Source of the DNA: Oscillibacter sp.
GTDB lineage: Bacteria; Bacillota; Clostridia; Oscillospirales; Oscillospiraceae
NCBI GenBank assembly: GCA_009773995.1
Contig: VSMY01000017.1
Location: 1 to 30,905, forward strand
Direction of reading: 5' to 3'
DNA: 30,905 nt
The notes below the pieces were generated by a model, which made no database searches, was not told where the DNA came from, and saw only the letters and a program-made list of their open reading frames with translations. Each line of letters starts with the position of its first letter. Position 1 is the first letter of the stretch. The translations under genes and the position numbers were made by a program. Of this stretch, positions 14,158-21,223 are shown piece after piece.

Positions 14158-16056
14158 ATGAAAGAAAGAGTCCAAAAATTTGGACGGTTCCTCAGCGGCA
14201 TGGTCATGCCCAACATCGGAGCCTTCATCGCCTGGGGCCTCATCGCCGCCCTGTTCATCCCGGACGGCTGGCTGGGCAAATGGGGCCCCGCCGCCACCAT
14301 CAACACCATGGTGGGCCCCATGCTCCAGTACCTGCTTCCCATTCTGATCGGCTATACCGGCGGCCGGGCCGTGGGCGGGCAGAAGGGCGCCGTCACCGGC
14401 GCGCTGGCCACCCTGGGCGCCATTGCCTCCACCTCCAGCACCATGTTCATCGGGGCCATGATCTGCGGCCCCCTGGGCGGCTGGTGCATCAAAAAGTTTG
14501 ACAAGGCCATGGAGGGCCACATTCCCGCGGGCTTCGAGATGGTGGTCAACAACTTCTCCGTGGGCATCATCGGCGGCATCCTGGCCGTCCTGTCCATCTT
14601 CGTCATCGGCCCGGCCTGCGTGGTGGTTACCGACATTCTGGGCAAGGGCGTGCAGTTCCTGGTGGACCGGAGCCTGCTGCCCCTCACCGCCGTCCTGGTG
14701 GAGCCCGCCAAAGTGCTCTTCCTGAACAACGCCATCAACCACGGCGTCTTTACCCCCATCGGAACCGACCAGGCCATGGAAATGGGCAAATCCATTCTCT
14801 TCATGATTGAGTCCAACCCCGGCCCCGGCCTTGGCCTCCTGCTGGCCTACTGCGTGGCGGGCAAGGGCGAGACCCGCTCCTCCGCCGGAGCCGCCGCCGT
14901 CATCCAGTTCGTGGGCGGCATTCACGAGATTTACTTCCCCTATGTGCTGATGAACCCCATCGTCATCCTGGGCCCCATGGTCGGCAACATCGTGGGCATC
15001 TTCACCCTGTCCGTCCTGAAGGGCGGCCTGGTGGCCGCGGCCTCTCCCGGCAGCATCATTGCCGAGATGCTCATGACCCCCAAAGGCGGCTACTTCGCCA
15101 ACATCGCGGGCATCGGCGTCGCCGCCGTGGTCAGCTTCTTCATCTCCGTCTTCCTGCTGAAGTTCTTCGGCAAGGACGCCGACCTGGCCGAGGCCCAGGC
15201 CCAGGTGGCCGCCAGCAAGGCCGCCTCCAAGGGGCAGGCCATCCCTGCCGCCGTTTCCTCCGGCGCCTCCGTCTCCGCCAAGGACGTGAAGAAAATCGTC
15301 TTCGCCTGCGACGCGGGCATGGGCTCCTCCGCCATGGGGGCCACCATGGTCCGGAACAAGCTGAAGGACGCGGGCATCACGGACATCGAGGTCATCCACT
15401 ACCCCGTGGGCGAGATTCCCGGCGACTGCCAGATCGTCGTCACCCACCACGAGCTCTCCGGCCGGGCCGCTGAGCGGGCGCCCCAGGCCCGGATCATCCC
15501 CATTAAGAACTTCATGGGCGCGCCGGAGTACAACACCCTGGTGCAGGAGCTGCTGGACGCCCGGAAGGGCGGCTCCGCTCCCGCCGCCCCCGCCGCCGCG
15601 GAGGAGCAGTCCGCCGCTGCGGAACAGCCCATCCTGCTGGAGAAGAAGAACATCCTCCTGAACTGCAAGCCCGTCAGCCCCGAGGAGGCCATCAAGGCCG
15701 TGGGCAAACTGATGGTGGAAAGCGGCTATGTGGAAGAGTCCTACATCCAGGGCATGCTGGACCGGGAGAAGAGCTTCTCCGTGGCCATCGGCAGCCACGT
15801 GGCCATCCCCCACGGCACCGAGGAATCCCGGAAGGCCATCAAGAAGACCGGCCTTATCGTCATGACCTATCCCGAGGGCATCCAGTGGGGCGACGAGCTG
15901 GTCCGCCTGGTGGTGGGCATCGCCTCCACCGGCGAGGATCACCTGGGCATCCTGGGCAAAATCGTCGAGGTGGCCGAAACCGAGGAGGACACCGACAAGC
16001 TGGTGGACGGCGCCACGGTGGATCAGCTCTACAAGCTGCTCAACGGCCTGGAGTAA
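14158..16056 (+). CDS. mtlA: Mannitol-specific PTS enzyme IICBA
   Basis: A 632-residue fused permease that imports mannitol and phosphorylates it to mannitol-1-phosphate using PEP through EI and HPr (not in this window). The membrane IIC domain (about residues 1-340) follows E. coli MtlA closely: FGRFLSGMVMPNIGAFIAWG, LLPILIGYTGG, GPLGGWCIKKFD, GFEMVVNNFS, EPAKVLFLNNAINHG, and GGIHEIYFPYVLMNP with the transport glutamate. Domain IIB carries phospho-Cys384 in CDAGMGSSAMGA. After an Ala/Pro linker, domain IIA (from about residue 500) carries phospho-His552 in AIPHGT. The length equals that of the enterobacterial protein. AAAGGA precedes the ATG. The stop is four bases before the dehydrogenase ATG. 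Its partner mtlD lies elsewhere, at 21224. Confidence 0.95.
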   Translation: MKERVQKFGRFLSGMVMPNIGAFIAWGLIAALFIPDGWLGKWGPAATINTMVGPMLQYLLPILIGYTGGRAVGGQKGAVTGALATLGAIASTSSTMFIGAMICGPLGGWCIKKFDKAMEGHIPAGFEMVVNNFSVGIIGGILAVLSIFVIGPACVVVTDILGKGVQFLVDRSLLPLTAVLVEPAKVLFLNNAINHGVFTPIGTDQAMEMGKSILFMIESNPGPGLGLLLAYCVAGKGETRSSAGAAAVIQFVGGIHEIYFPYVLMNPIVILGPMVGNIVGIFTLSVLKGGLVAAASPGSIIAEMLMTPKGGYFANIAGIGVAAVVSFFISVFLLKFFGKDADLAEAQAQVAASKAASKGQAIPAAVSSGASVSAKDVKKIVFACDAGMGSSAMGATMVRNKLKDAGITDIEVIHYPVGEIPGDCQIVVTHHELSGRAAERAPQARIIPIKNFMGAPEYNTLVQELLDARKGGSAPAAPAAAEEQSAAAEQPILLEKKNILLNCKPVSPEEAIKAVGKLMVESGYVEESYIQGMLDREKSFSVAIGSHVAIPHGTEESRKAIKKTGLIVMTYPEGIQWGDELVRLVVGIASTGEDHLGILGKIVEVAETEEDTDKLVDGATVDQLYKLLNGLE

Positions 16057-16060
16057 TTCC

Positions 16061-17323
16061 ATGCGGTCTAAGGGCGTGCGTCTCTACGGCGCTTACGACA
16101 TCCGCCTGGAGGAATTCGACCTGCCGGAGATCCGCGACGACGAGATCCTGGTCCGGGTTATGAGCGACAGCATCTGCATGTCCACCTACAAGCTGCTGGT
16201 CCAGGGCAAGGCCCACCGGCGCTGTCCCCAGGACGTGGACACACGCCCCGTCATCATCGGCCATGAGTTCGCCGGAGACATTGTGAAGGTGGGAAAAAAG
16301 TGGCTGGGCGAATTTTCTCCCGGCGAGAAGTTCGCCCAGCAGCCCGCCCTGAACTACAAAGGGAGCCCGGCCTCTCCCGGCTATTCCTATCCCACCTTCG
16401 GCGGGGCGTGCACCTACTGCATCGTCCCGCCGGAGGCGATGGAACTGGGCTGCCTCCTGCACTATGACGGCGAGAGTTATTTTGAGGCCAGCCTGGGGGA
16501 GCCCATGAGCTGCGTCCTGGGCGGATACCATGGAAATTACCACACCGGCCGCCACAGCCGCGAGCACATCATGGGCATCAAGGAGGGGGGCCGCGTCCTC
16601 ATTCTGGGCGGCTGCGGCCCCATGGGCCTGGAGGCCATTGAGTACCCTTTGACTCTGGAGAAAAAGCCCTCCATGATCGTGGTAACGGACCTCTCGGACG
16701 AACGCATCGCCCGGGCCAGGCGGTTAATTCCCGAGTCCTTGGCCGCCGGCCGGGGCGTCCGGCTAAAGTACGTCAACCCCCGCCGGTGCACCGACGAGTT
16801 CGCCGAGCTTATGGCTCTCACCGGCGGGCAGGGCTACGACGACGTCTTCGTCTACAACGCCATCCGCTCCCTGGCGGAGATGGGGGACCGGCTGCTGGGC
16901 CGGGACGGGTGCATGAACTTCTTTTCCGGCCCCACGGACAAGTCCTTCTCCGCCAGCATCAACCTGTACAACTGCCACTACGCCTCCACCCATGTCATCG
17001 GCACCACCGGGGGCACCACGGAGGACCTGAAGGAGGCTTTTCGCTTGGCCGCCCAGGGGGAAATCCGCCCCGCCGTCATGGTCACCCACGTGGGCGGCAT
17101 GGACTCCATCGTAGAGACCACGAGGAACCTCCCCCATATCCCCGGCTGGAAGAAGCTGACCTACACCCAGTTCGACATGCCCCTCACCGCCATTGAGGAC
17201 TTCCGCGAAAAGGGCCGGACGGACCCGCTGTACGCCCGCCTGGCGGACAGCTGCGACGCCCACGACGGCCTCTGGAACGCCGAGGCGGAAAAAATCCTGC
17301 TCCGGCATTTCCACGTAATCTAA
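16061..17323 (+). CDS. Zinc-dependent medium-chain dehydrogenase, SorE-like (L-sorbose-1-phosphate reductase family)
   Basis: A 420-residue MDR alcohol dehydrogenase, longer than the usual ~350 residues and resembling SorE. The catalytic-zinc ligands are likely the Cys in SDSICMSTYK, the His-Glu in IIGHEFAG and the Glu of GEPMSCVLGG. The structural-zinc four-cysteine lobe is absent. The Rossmann motif is LILGGCGPMGLEAIE, and the acidic residue in IVVTDLSDERIARA suggests NAD(H). SorE reduces the C2 ketone next to the phosphorylated C1. The ATG follows the mtlA stop by four bases, so translation is coupled. Operon mates FruK and MtlA suggest it oxidises mannitol-1-phosphate at C2 to fructose-1-phosphate, which is inference. 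Sorbose or sorbitol phosphate metabolism is the alternative. A terminator follows. Confidence 0.78.
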   Translation: MRSKGVRLYGAYDIRLEEFDLPEIRDDEILVRVMSDSICMSTYKLLVQGKAHRRCPQDVDTRPVIIGHEFAGDIVKVGKKWLGEFSPGEKFAQQPALNYKGSPASPGYSYPTFGGACTYCIVPPEAMELGCLLHYDGESYFEASLGEPMSCVLGGYHGNYHTGRHSREHIMGIKEGGRVLILGGCGPMGLEAIEYPLTLEKKPSMIVVTDLSDERIARARRLIPESLAAGRGVRLKYVNPRRCTDEFAELMALTGGQGYDDVFVYNAIRSLAEMGDRLLGRDGCMNFFSGPTDKSFSASINLYNCHYASTHVIGTTGGTTEDLKEAFRLAAQGEIRPAVMVTHVGGMDSIVETTRNLPHIPGWKKLTYTQFDMPLTAIEDFREKGRTDPLYARLADSCDAHDGLWNAEAEKILLRHFHVI

Positions 17324-17363
17324 AGACAGCCGGACCTCACGGCTGTGGGGTCCGGCTGTCTTT
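17324..17363. terminator. Bidirectional terminator between the hexitol operon and glmS
   Basis: A perfect 13-bp stem (17324-17336 with 17349-17361) starts at the base after the dehydrogenase stop, with a 12-base loop. T-rich flanks on both strands (TTTAT on plus, TTAGATTA on minus) serve the two convergent genes. Confidence 0.85.
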
Positions 17364-17367
17364 ATGC

Positions 17368-19206
17368 TTATTCTACGGTGACAGACTTTGCCAGGTTTCT
17401 CGGCTTGTCGATGTCGCAGCCCCGCTGGAGCGCCACGTAATAGGCGAACAGCTGGAGCGGCACGATGGAGAGGGACGGCTGGAGCAGGGGATGGGTCTCC
17501 GGCACGGCGATGACCGCGTCGGCGGTCTTCTCCATCCGCTCCCGGAAGCTCTCTGTGGTGACGGCCAGCACCGTGGCCCCACGGGCCTTCACCTCCACCA
17601 CGTTGCTCATGGCTTTGTCAAAGAGGGCCCCATAGGTCCCCAGGGCCACCACCAGCGTCCCCGGCTCAATCAGGGAGATGGTCCCGTGCTTCAGCTCCCC
17701 GGAGGCGTAGGCCTCCGAGTGGATGTAACTGATTTCCTTCAGCTTCAGCGACCCCTCCAAGCCCATGGCATAGTCCAGATTCCGGCCGATGAAGAAAATG
17801 CTGTCGTGGTTGAAGAACCGGGAGGCGAAATACTTCGTGTCCTCGAAATTCTCCAGGTACTTCCGCATCTTCTCCGGAAGAAGCTGAAGCTCCGCCAGCA
17901 TGGCGTCGTACTCGCTCCGCCCCACCGTCCCCAGAAGGTCCGCCAGGTACAGCCCCACCAGGTTCAGCGCCGCCAGCTGGGTCGAGTATCCCTTGCTGGT
18001 AGCCACGGCAATCTCCGGCCCCGCCCAGGTGTACAGCACGTCGTCCGCCTCTCTTGCGATGGAGGACCCCACCACGTTGCAGACGGCCAGGGTCCGGCCT
18101 CCCAGGCGCTTGGCCTCCCGGAGGGCGGCCATGGTGTCCAGGGTCTCCCCGGACTGGCTGATGGCGATGACCAGGGTATGCGCATCCACCAGGGGCTCGC
18201 TGTAGCGGAATTCCGAGGCCAATACCACCTCCACCGGGCGGCGGAGCAGCCGTTCCCAGGTGTACTTTCCCACCACCCCCGCGTGATAGGCGGAGCCGCA
18301 GGCGATCATATAGATGTGGGAGATGCTCTTGGCGTAGTCCGCCGTCAGGCGGATATCGTCCAGCACCACCCGGCCCTCCCGGATACGGGGGGAAATGGTT
18401 TTCCGCAGAGCCTCCGGCTGCTCCAGAATCTCCTTAAACATGAAGTGGGGATAGCCGCCCTTCTCGGCGGAGGCCGCGTCCCAGTCGATGCGGCTGTGTT
18501 CCTTCTCAATGGGGTTTCCCTCCCCGTCGAACACGTCCACGCTCTGGGCCGTCAGCACGGCGATTTCCCCGTCGTTCATATAGGCCACGTCCCGGGTGTG
18601 CCGGATGATGGCCGTGGCGTCGGAGGCGATGAAGTTTTCCCCCTCTCCAAAACCGATGATCAGGGGGCTGTCCTTCCGGGCGGCGATGAGGGCGTTGGGG
18701 TAGTCCGAGCAGATGATGCCGAAGGCGTAGGACCCTTCAATCCGCCGCAAACACCGGCCCACGGCCTCCAGCATATTCCCGCACTCCTGGTAGTGGAACT
18801 CCAGCAGGTGGGCCACGACTTCCGTGTCCGTCTCGGAGGTGAAGACCACCCCCCGACGGGTCAGCATCTCTTTCAGCTCCAAATAGTTTTCAATGATGCC
18901 GTTATGTACCAGGGCGATTTTTCCGTCCCCGCTGACGTGGGGGTGGGCGTTCACGTCGTTGGGCTCCCCGTGGGTGGCCCAGCGGGTGTGCCCGATTCCT
19001 AAAGTGCCTTCCAGGTCCGCCCCGCCGCGGGTCAGGTCCGCCAGGACCTGTAAGCGGCCTTTGGACTTGCGGATCTGGAGCCCCTTTGTCTCCGACCGGA
19101 CGGCCACCCCCGCCGAGTCATAGCCCCGGTACTCCATCTGCCGGAGCCCTTCCAGCAAAATCGGCGCGGCCTGTTCCCGGCCCACAAAGCCTACGATTCC
19201 ACACAT
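17368..19206 (-). CDS. glmS: Glutamine--fructose-6-phosphate aminotransferase (isomerizing)
   Basis: A 612-residue GlmS, which makes glucosamine-6-phosphate from fructose-6-phosphate and glutamine as the first step to UDP-GlcNAc and peptidoglycan. The N-terminal Ntn glutaminase domain starts CGIVGFVG with nucleophile Cys2 exposed after Met removal, followed by EYRGYDSAGVAV, HTRWATHGEPN and HNGIIENY. Two SIS sugar-isomerase domains follow (IACGSAYHAG, AISQSGETLDT, GRNLDYAMGLEGSLKLKEISYIHSEAY). The end DKPRNLAKSVTVE is the canonical C-terminus. TAGGAGGA precedes the ATG. The leader carries a glmS ribozyme, so the mRNA is cut when glucosamine-6-phosphate is abundant. It diverges from pgi, which shares its substrate. 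Confidence 0.97.
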   Translation of the reverse strand: MCGIVGFVGREQAAPILLEGLRQMEYRGYDSAGVAVRSETKGLQIRKSKGRLQVLADLTRGGADLEGTLGIGHTRWATHGEPNDVNAHPHVSGDGKIALVHNGIIENYLELKEMLTRRGVVFTSETDTEVVAHLLEFHYQECGNMLEAVGRCLRRIEGSYAFGIICSDYPNALIAARKDSPLIIGFGEGENFIASDATAIIRHTRDVAYMNDGEIAVLTAQSVDVFDGEGNPIEKEHSRIDWDAASAEKGGYPHFMFKEILEQPEALRKTISPRIREGRVVLDDIRLTADYAKSISHIYMIACGSAYHAGVVGKYTWERLLRRPVEVVLASEFRYSEPLVDAHTLVIAISQSGETLDTMAALREAKRLGGRTLAVCNVVGSSIAREADDVLYTWAGPEIAVATSKGYSTQLAALNLVGLYLADLLGTVGRSEYDAMLAELQLLPEKMRKYLENFEDTKYFASRFFNHDSIFFIGRNLDYAMGLEGSLKLKEISYIHSEAYASGELKHGTISLIEPGTLVVALGTYGALFDKAMSNVVEVKARGATVLAVTTESFRERMEKTADAVIAVPETHPLLQPSLSIVPLQLFAYYVALQRGCDIDKPRNLAKSVTVE

Positions 19207-19264
19207 AGAATCAAGTTCCTCCTAATTGGAAAATTAAGAGGACAAATGCGCAGTCACTTGTCTT

Positions 19265-19532
19265 CCCAGGGCGGTCACGGCCCTTCTGTTCCACGGTCGC
19301 CCGTGTATTTGTAAGCCGTGTCACGCGCCCGCCCAAGGCGCGGAGGGGCATCCGCCGAATCCTTCGATACTCCCCTCACCTCGTCATCGTCGGGGCGAAA
19401 TCCGCTTCGCTCCGTCCCCGCCTCCGGCGAGGACGGCGCTCCACTCCTTTTCCCCTCCTCTCCCCACGAAAACCGCTTCGCTGGGTTTTCGCGGGGGCCC
19501 CGGAGCGGAATCTCTTCCGACGATCTGGCGCT
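19265..19532 (-). ncRNA. glmS ribozyme (glucosamine-6-phosphate-activated self-cleaving riboswitch)
   Basis: In the glmS leader, reading on the minus strand, the conserved parts appear in order. The cleavage site is A|GCGCC, between 19532 and 19531. P1 pairs ATCGTCGG (19524-19517) with CCGACGAT (19393-19386). The core GACGAGG...TATCGA...TCGGCGGATGCCCC follows. A P3 stem has loop GGGCGG (19334-19329) that can pair with CCGCCC (19274-19269) as the P3.1 pseudoknot. The P4 hairpin is CACGG-GCGA-CCGTG. Cutting leaves a 5'-hydroxyl mRNA that is degraded, giving feedback on glmS. P1 is unusual: instead of a short loop it holds a 123-base domain (19394-19516) with further hairpins. The 3' boundary is approximate. 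Confidence 0.93.
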
Positions 19533-19551
19533 TTGTTGGGAATGCTCCCAT
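19384..19551 (-). CDS. Possible 55-codon upstream ORF overlapping the glmS ribozyme
   Basis: An ATG at 19551 (minus) opens a frame of 55 codons (MGAFPTKRQIVGRDSAPGPP and on, ending ISPRR) that runs over the ribozyme cleavage site and through the whole extra P1 domain, stopping at 19384. AAAGGAGG lies upstream, but only two bases from the ATG, closer than usual for good initiation. The sequence is Gly/Arg/Pro-rich and resembles no protein I know. It could be a regulatory upstream ORF whose translation disturbs the ribozyme, or simply chance in GC-rich DNA. Confidence 0.2.
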   Translation of the reverse strand: MGAFPTKRQIVGRDSAPGPPRKPSEAVFVGRGGEKEWSAVLAGGGDGAKRISPRR

Positions 19552-19598
19552 ATCCTCCTTTCACCTCTGCGGTTTGTGCGGCCTTTCGGCCTCCCTGC

Positions 19599-19627
19599 AT
19601 TATACGGAAGAGGAGCGCAAATGTCAA
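19599..19627 (-). promoter_or_regulatory. Perfect-consensus promoter of glmS
   Basis: On the minus strand: TTGACA (19627-19622), a 17-base spacer and TATAAT (19604-19599), matching the sigma-A consensus at every position. The start would be near 19592, giving a ~385-base leader with the ribozyme. A small hairpin, AGGCC-GAAA-GGCC type, lies near the 5' end of the transcript. Confidence 0.9.
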
Positions 19628-19685
19628 CTTGCCCGGAGTCCCGGCCCCGGCCTCAAAATTTTCCCAACTTTTTCCCCGCCCCGTC

Positions 19686-19714
19686 TTGCCGTCGACTTGA
19701 CAAAATGTTATACT
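19686..19714 (+). promoter_or_regulatory. Promoter of pgi
   Basis: TTGCCG (19686-19691), a 17-base spacer and TATACT (19709-19714), with TGT before the -10 element. A TTGACA at 19697-19702 is badly spaced from it and is not the -35. The 573-base space between glmS and pgi holds this promoter, the glmS promoter and the ribozyme, and no other gene I can support. Confidence 0.75.
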
Positions 19715-19779
19715 GTTTCCAGGTCCGCTTTCAGCGGAAGCCACAAAAATATAAGACCTCACGGAAAGGAAGCTGCATC

Positions 19780-21117
19780 ATGCTGAACGTCAAATCCTTC
19801 CAGATGGAAAACTTTATCCCCGCCGATTACCGGGACGCCGCCGCCCCCCGGCTGGCGGAGGCCCAGGAGAAGCTCCAGAAGCACAACGGCCTGGGCCATG
19901 AGTTCACCGACTGGGTCCGCCTCCCCGTGGACTACGACAAGGAGGAGTTCGCCCGCATCCAGGCCGCCGCCAAGAAGATTCAGGACGACTCCAAGGCCCT
20001 GGTGGTCATCGGCATCGGCGGGTCCTACCTGGGCGCGCGGGGCGTCGTCGAATACCTCTGCTCCCCCAACTACAACCAGAAAAAGGGGAAGAAAACCCCC
20101 AACATCTACTTTGTGGGCAACGGCCTTTCTTCCGACGCCATGCAGGAGGTCTTTGACCTCATCGGAGACGAGGATTTCTCCGTCAACGTGATCTCCAAGT
20201 CCGGCACCACCACCGAGCCCGCCGTGGCCTTCCGCTTCTTCCGGGACGCCCTGGAGAAGAAATACGGCAAGGCCGGAGCCAAGGGCCGCATCTACGCCAC
20301 CACCGACAAGGCCCGTGGGGCCCTGAAATCCCTGGCCAACGAGGAGGGCTGGGAGAGCTTCGTGGTGCCCGACGGCGTGGGCGGGCGGTACTCCGTCCTC
20401 ACCGCCGTGGGCCTGCTGCCCATCGCCGTGGCCGGGATTGACATTACCGAGCTCATGGGCGGCGCGGCCAAGATGATGACGGCGTGCGAGACCGCCTCCT
20501 TTGAGAATCCCGCCTGGTGCTACGCCGCCCTCCGGGACGCGCTGTATCAAAAGGGCTGGAGCATCGAGGTGCTGGCCTGCTACGACCCGGCCTTCCGCTT
20601 CATGCTGGAGTGGTGGAAGCAGCTCTACGGCGAGAGCGAGGGCAAGGACGGCAAGGGCCTCTTCCCCGCCAGCGTGGAGTTCACCGCGGACCTCCACTCC
20701 ATGGGCCAGTATATCCAGGCTGGGCGGCGGATCATGTTTGAGACCGTGGTCCGCCTGGGGGCCTCGGAGCACCAGCTGCTGGTCCCCAAGGATGAGGTCA
20801 ACGGCGACGGGCTGAACTTCCTGGCCGGGGAGTCCATGGACTACATCCGGGACAAGGCCATGGAGGGCACGTTGCTGGCCCACACCGAGGGCGGCGTGCC
20901 CAACGTCATCGTGGAAACCGACGGCAAGAGCGCCGATTCCCTGGGCCAGCTCATCTACTTCTTTGAGTACGCCTGCGGCCTGTCCGGCTATTTGCTGGAG
21001 GTCAACCCCTTCGACCAGCCCGGCGTGGAGGCCTACAAAAAGAACATGTTCGCCCTGCTGGGCAAGCCCGGCTATGAGGCCCAGAAGGCCGAGCTGGAAG
21101 CGAAACTTGGAAAGTAA
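19780..21117 (+). CDS. pgi: Glucose-6-phosphate isomerase
   Basis: A 445-residue cytoplasmic Pgi interconverting glucose-6-phosphate and fructose-6-phosphate, the length usual in Firmicutes. Family motifs are GIGGSYLGARGVVEYL near residue 80, VISKSGTTTEPAVAFR, GGRYSVLTAVGLLPIAVAGI, the catalytic-loop region MGQYIQAGRRIMFETVV, and VNPFDQPGVEAYKKNMFALLG near the C-terminus. The ATG at 19780 has AAAGGAAG about ten bases upstream. Longer in-frame starts run through the promoter at 19686 and the antisense of the ribozyme and are rejected. It diverges from glmS. mtlD follows after 106 bases with its own operator-like sequences, so the two may be partly co-transcribed. Confidence 0.96.
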   Translation: MLNVKSFQMENFIPADYRDAAAPRLAEAQEKLQKHNGLGHEFTDWVRLPVDYDKEEFARIQAAAKKIQDDSKALVVIGIGGSYLGARGVVEYLCSPNYNQKKGKKTPNIYFVGNGLSSDAMQEVFDLIGDEDFSVNVISKSGTTTEPAVAFRFFRDALEKKYGKAGAKGRIYATTDKARGALKSLANEEGWESFVVPDGVGGRYSVLTAVGLLPIAVAGIDITELMGGAAKMMTACETASFENPAWCYAALRDALYQKGWSIEVLACYDPAFRFMLEWWKQLYGESEGKDGKGLFPASVEFTADLHSMGQYIQAGRRIMFETVVRLGASEHQLLVPKDEVNGDGLNFLAGESMDYIRDKAMEGTLLAHTEGGVPNVIVETDGKSADSLGQLIYFFEYACGLSGYLLEVNPFDQPGVEAYKKNMFALLGKPGYEAQKAELEAKLGK

Positions 21118-21170
21118 ACGGAACGATCAGGGGCCGTCCCGTCTCAAGGGCGAGGCGGCCTCCGTTCCAG

Positions 21171-21206
21171 TGATTGCGAAAACGATTACTCCATCAAAAA
21201 CAATCA
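21171..21206 (+). promoter_or_regulatory. Predicted operator upstream of mtlD, matching the hexitol operon operator
   Basis: TGATTG at 21171-21176 and CAATCA at 21201-21206 are separated by 24 bases, exactly as in the DeoR operon promoter (12350/12380). Between them, CGAAAACGATTACT (21177-21190) fits the CcpA site consensus TGWNANCGNTNWCA at 12 of 14 positions. A clear -35/-10 pair was not found, so promoter placement is open. Confidence 0.6.
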
Positions 21207-21223
21207 TTTTAAGGAGGAGCACT

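Noticed and set aside
14152..16062. Very long open frame on the minus strand opposite mtlA (over 600 codons)
   Set aside because: It is an antisense shadow of a GC-rich gene. Its translation is repetitive His/Gly/Asp-rich sequence with no family resemblance, while the plus strand clearly encodes MtlA.
17491..19002. Plus-strand open frame of about 500 codons opposite glmS
   Set aside because: It is an antisense shadow with no ribosome binding site and low-complexity composition. GlmS on the minus strand is certain.
19318..19779. N-terminal extension of Pgi by ~150 residues
   Set aside because: The extension runs antisense through the glmS ribozyme and promoter and over the pgi promoter itself. 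The ATG at 19780 has a ribosome binding site and gives the normal family length.
21118..21170. Terminator between pgi and mtlD
   Set aside because: GGCCG/CGGCC and GGAACG/CGTTCC can pair, but the stem is interrupted and no T-run follows. Read-through from pgi to mtlD remains possible.
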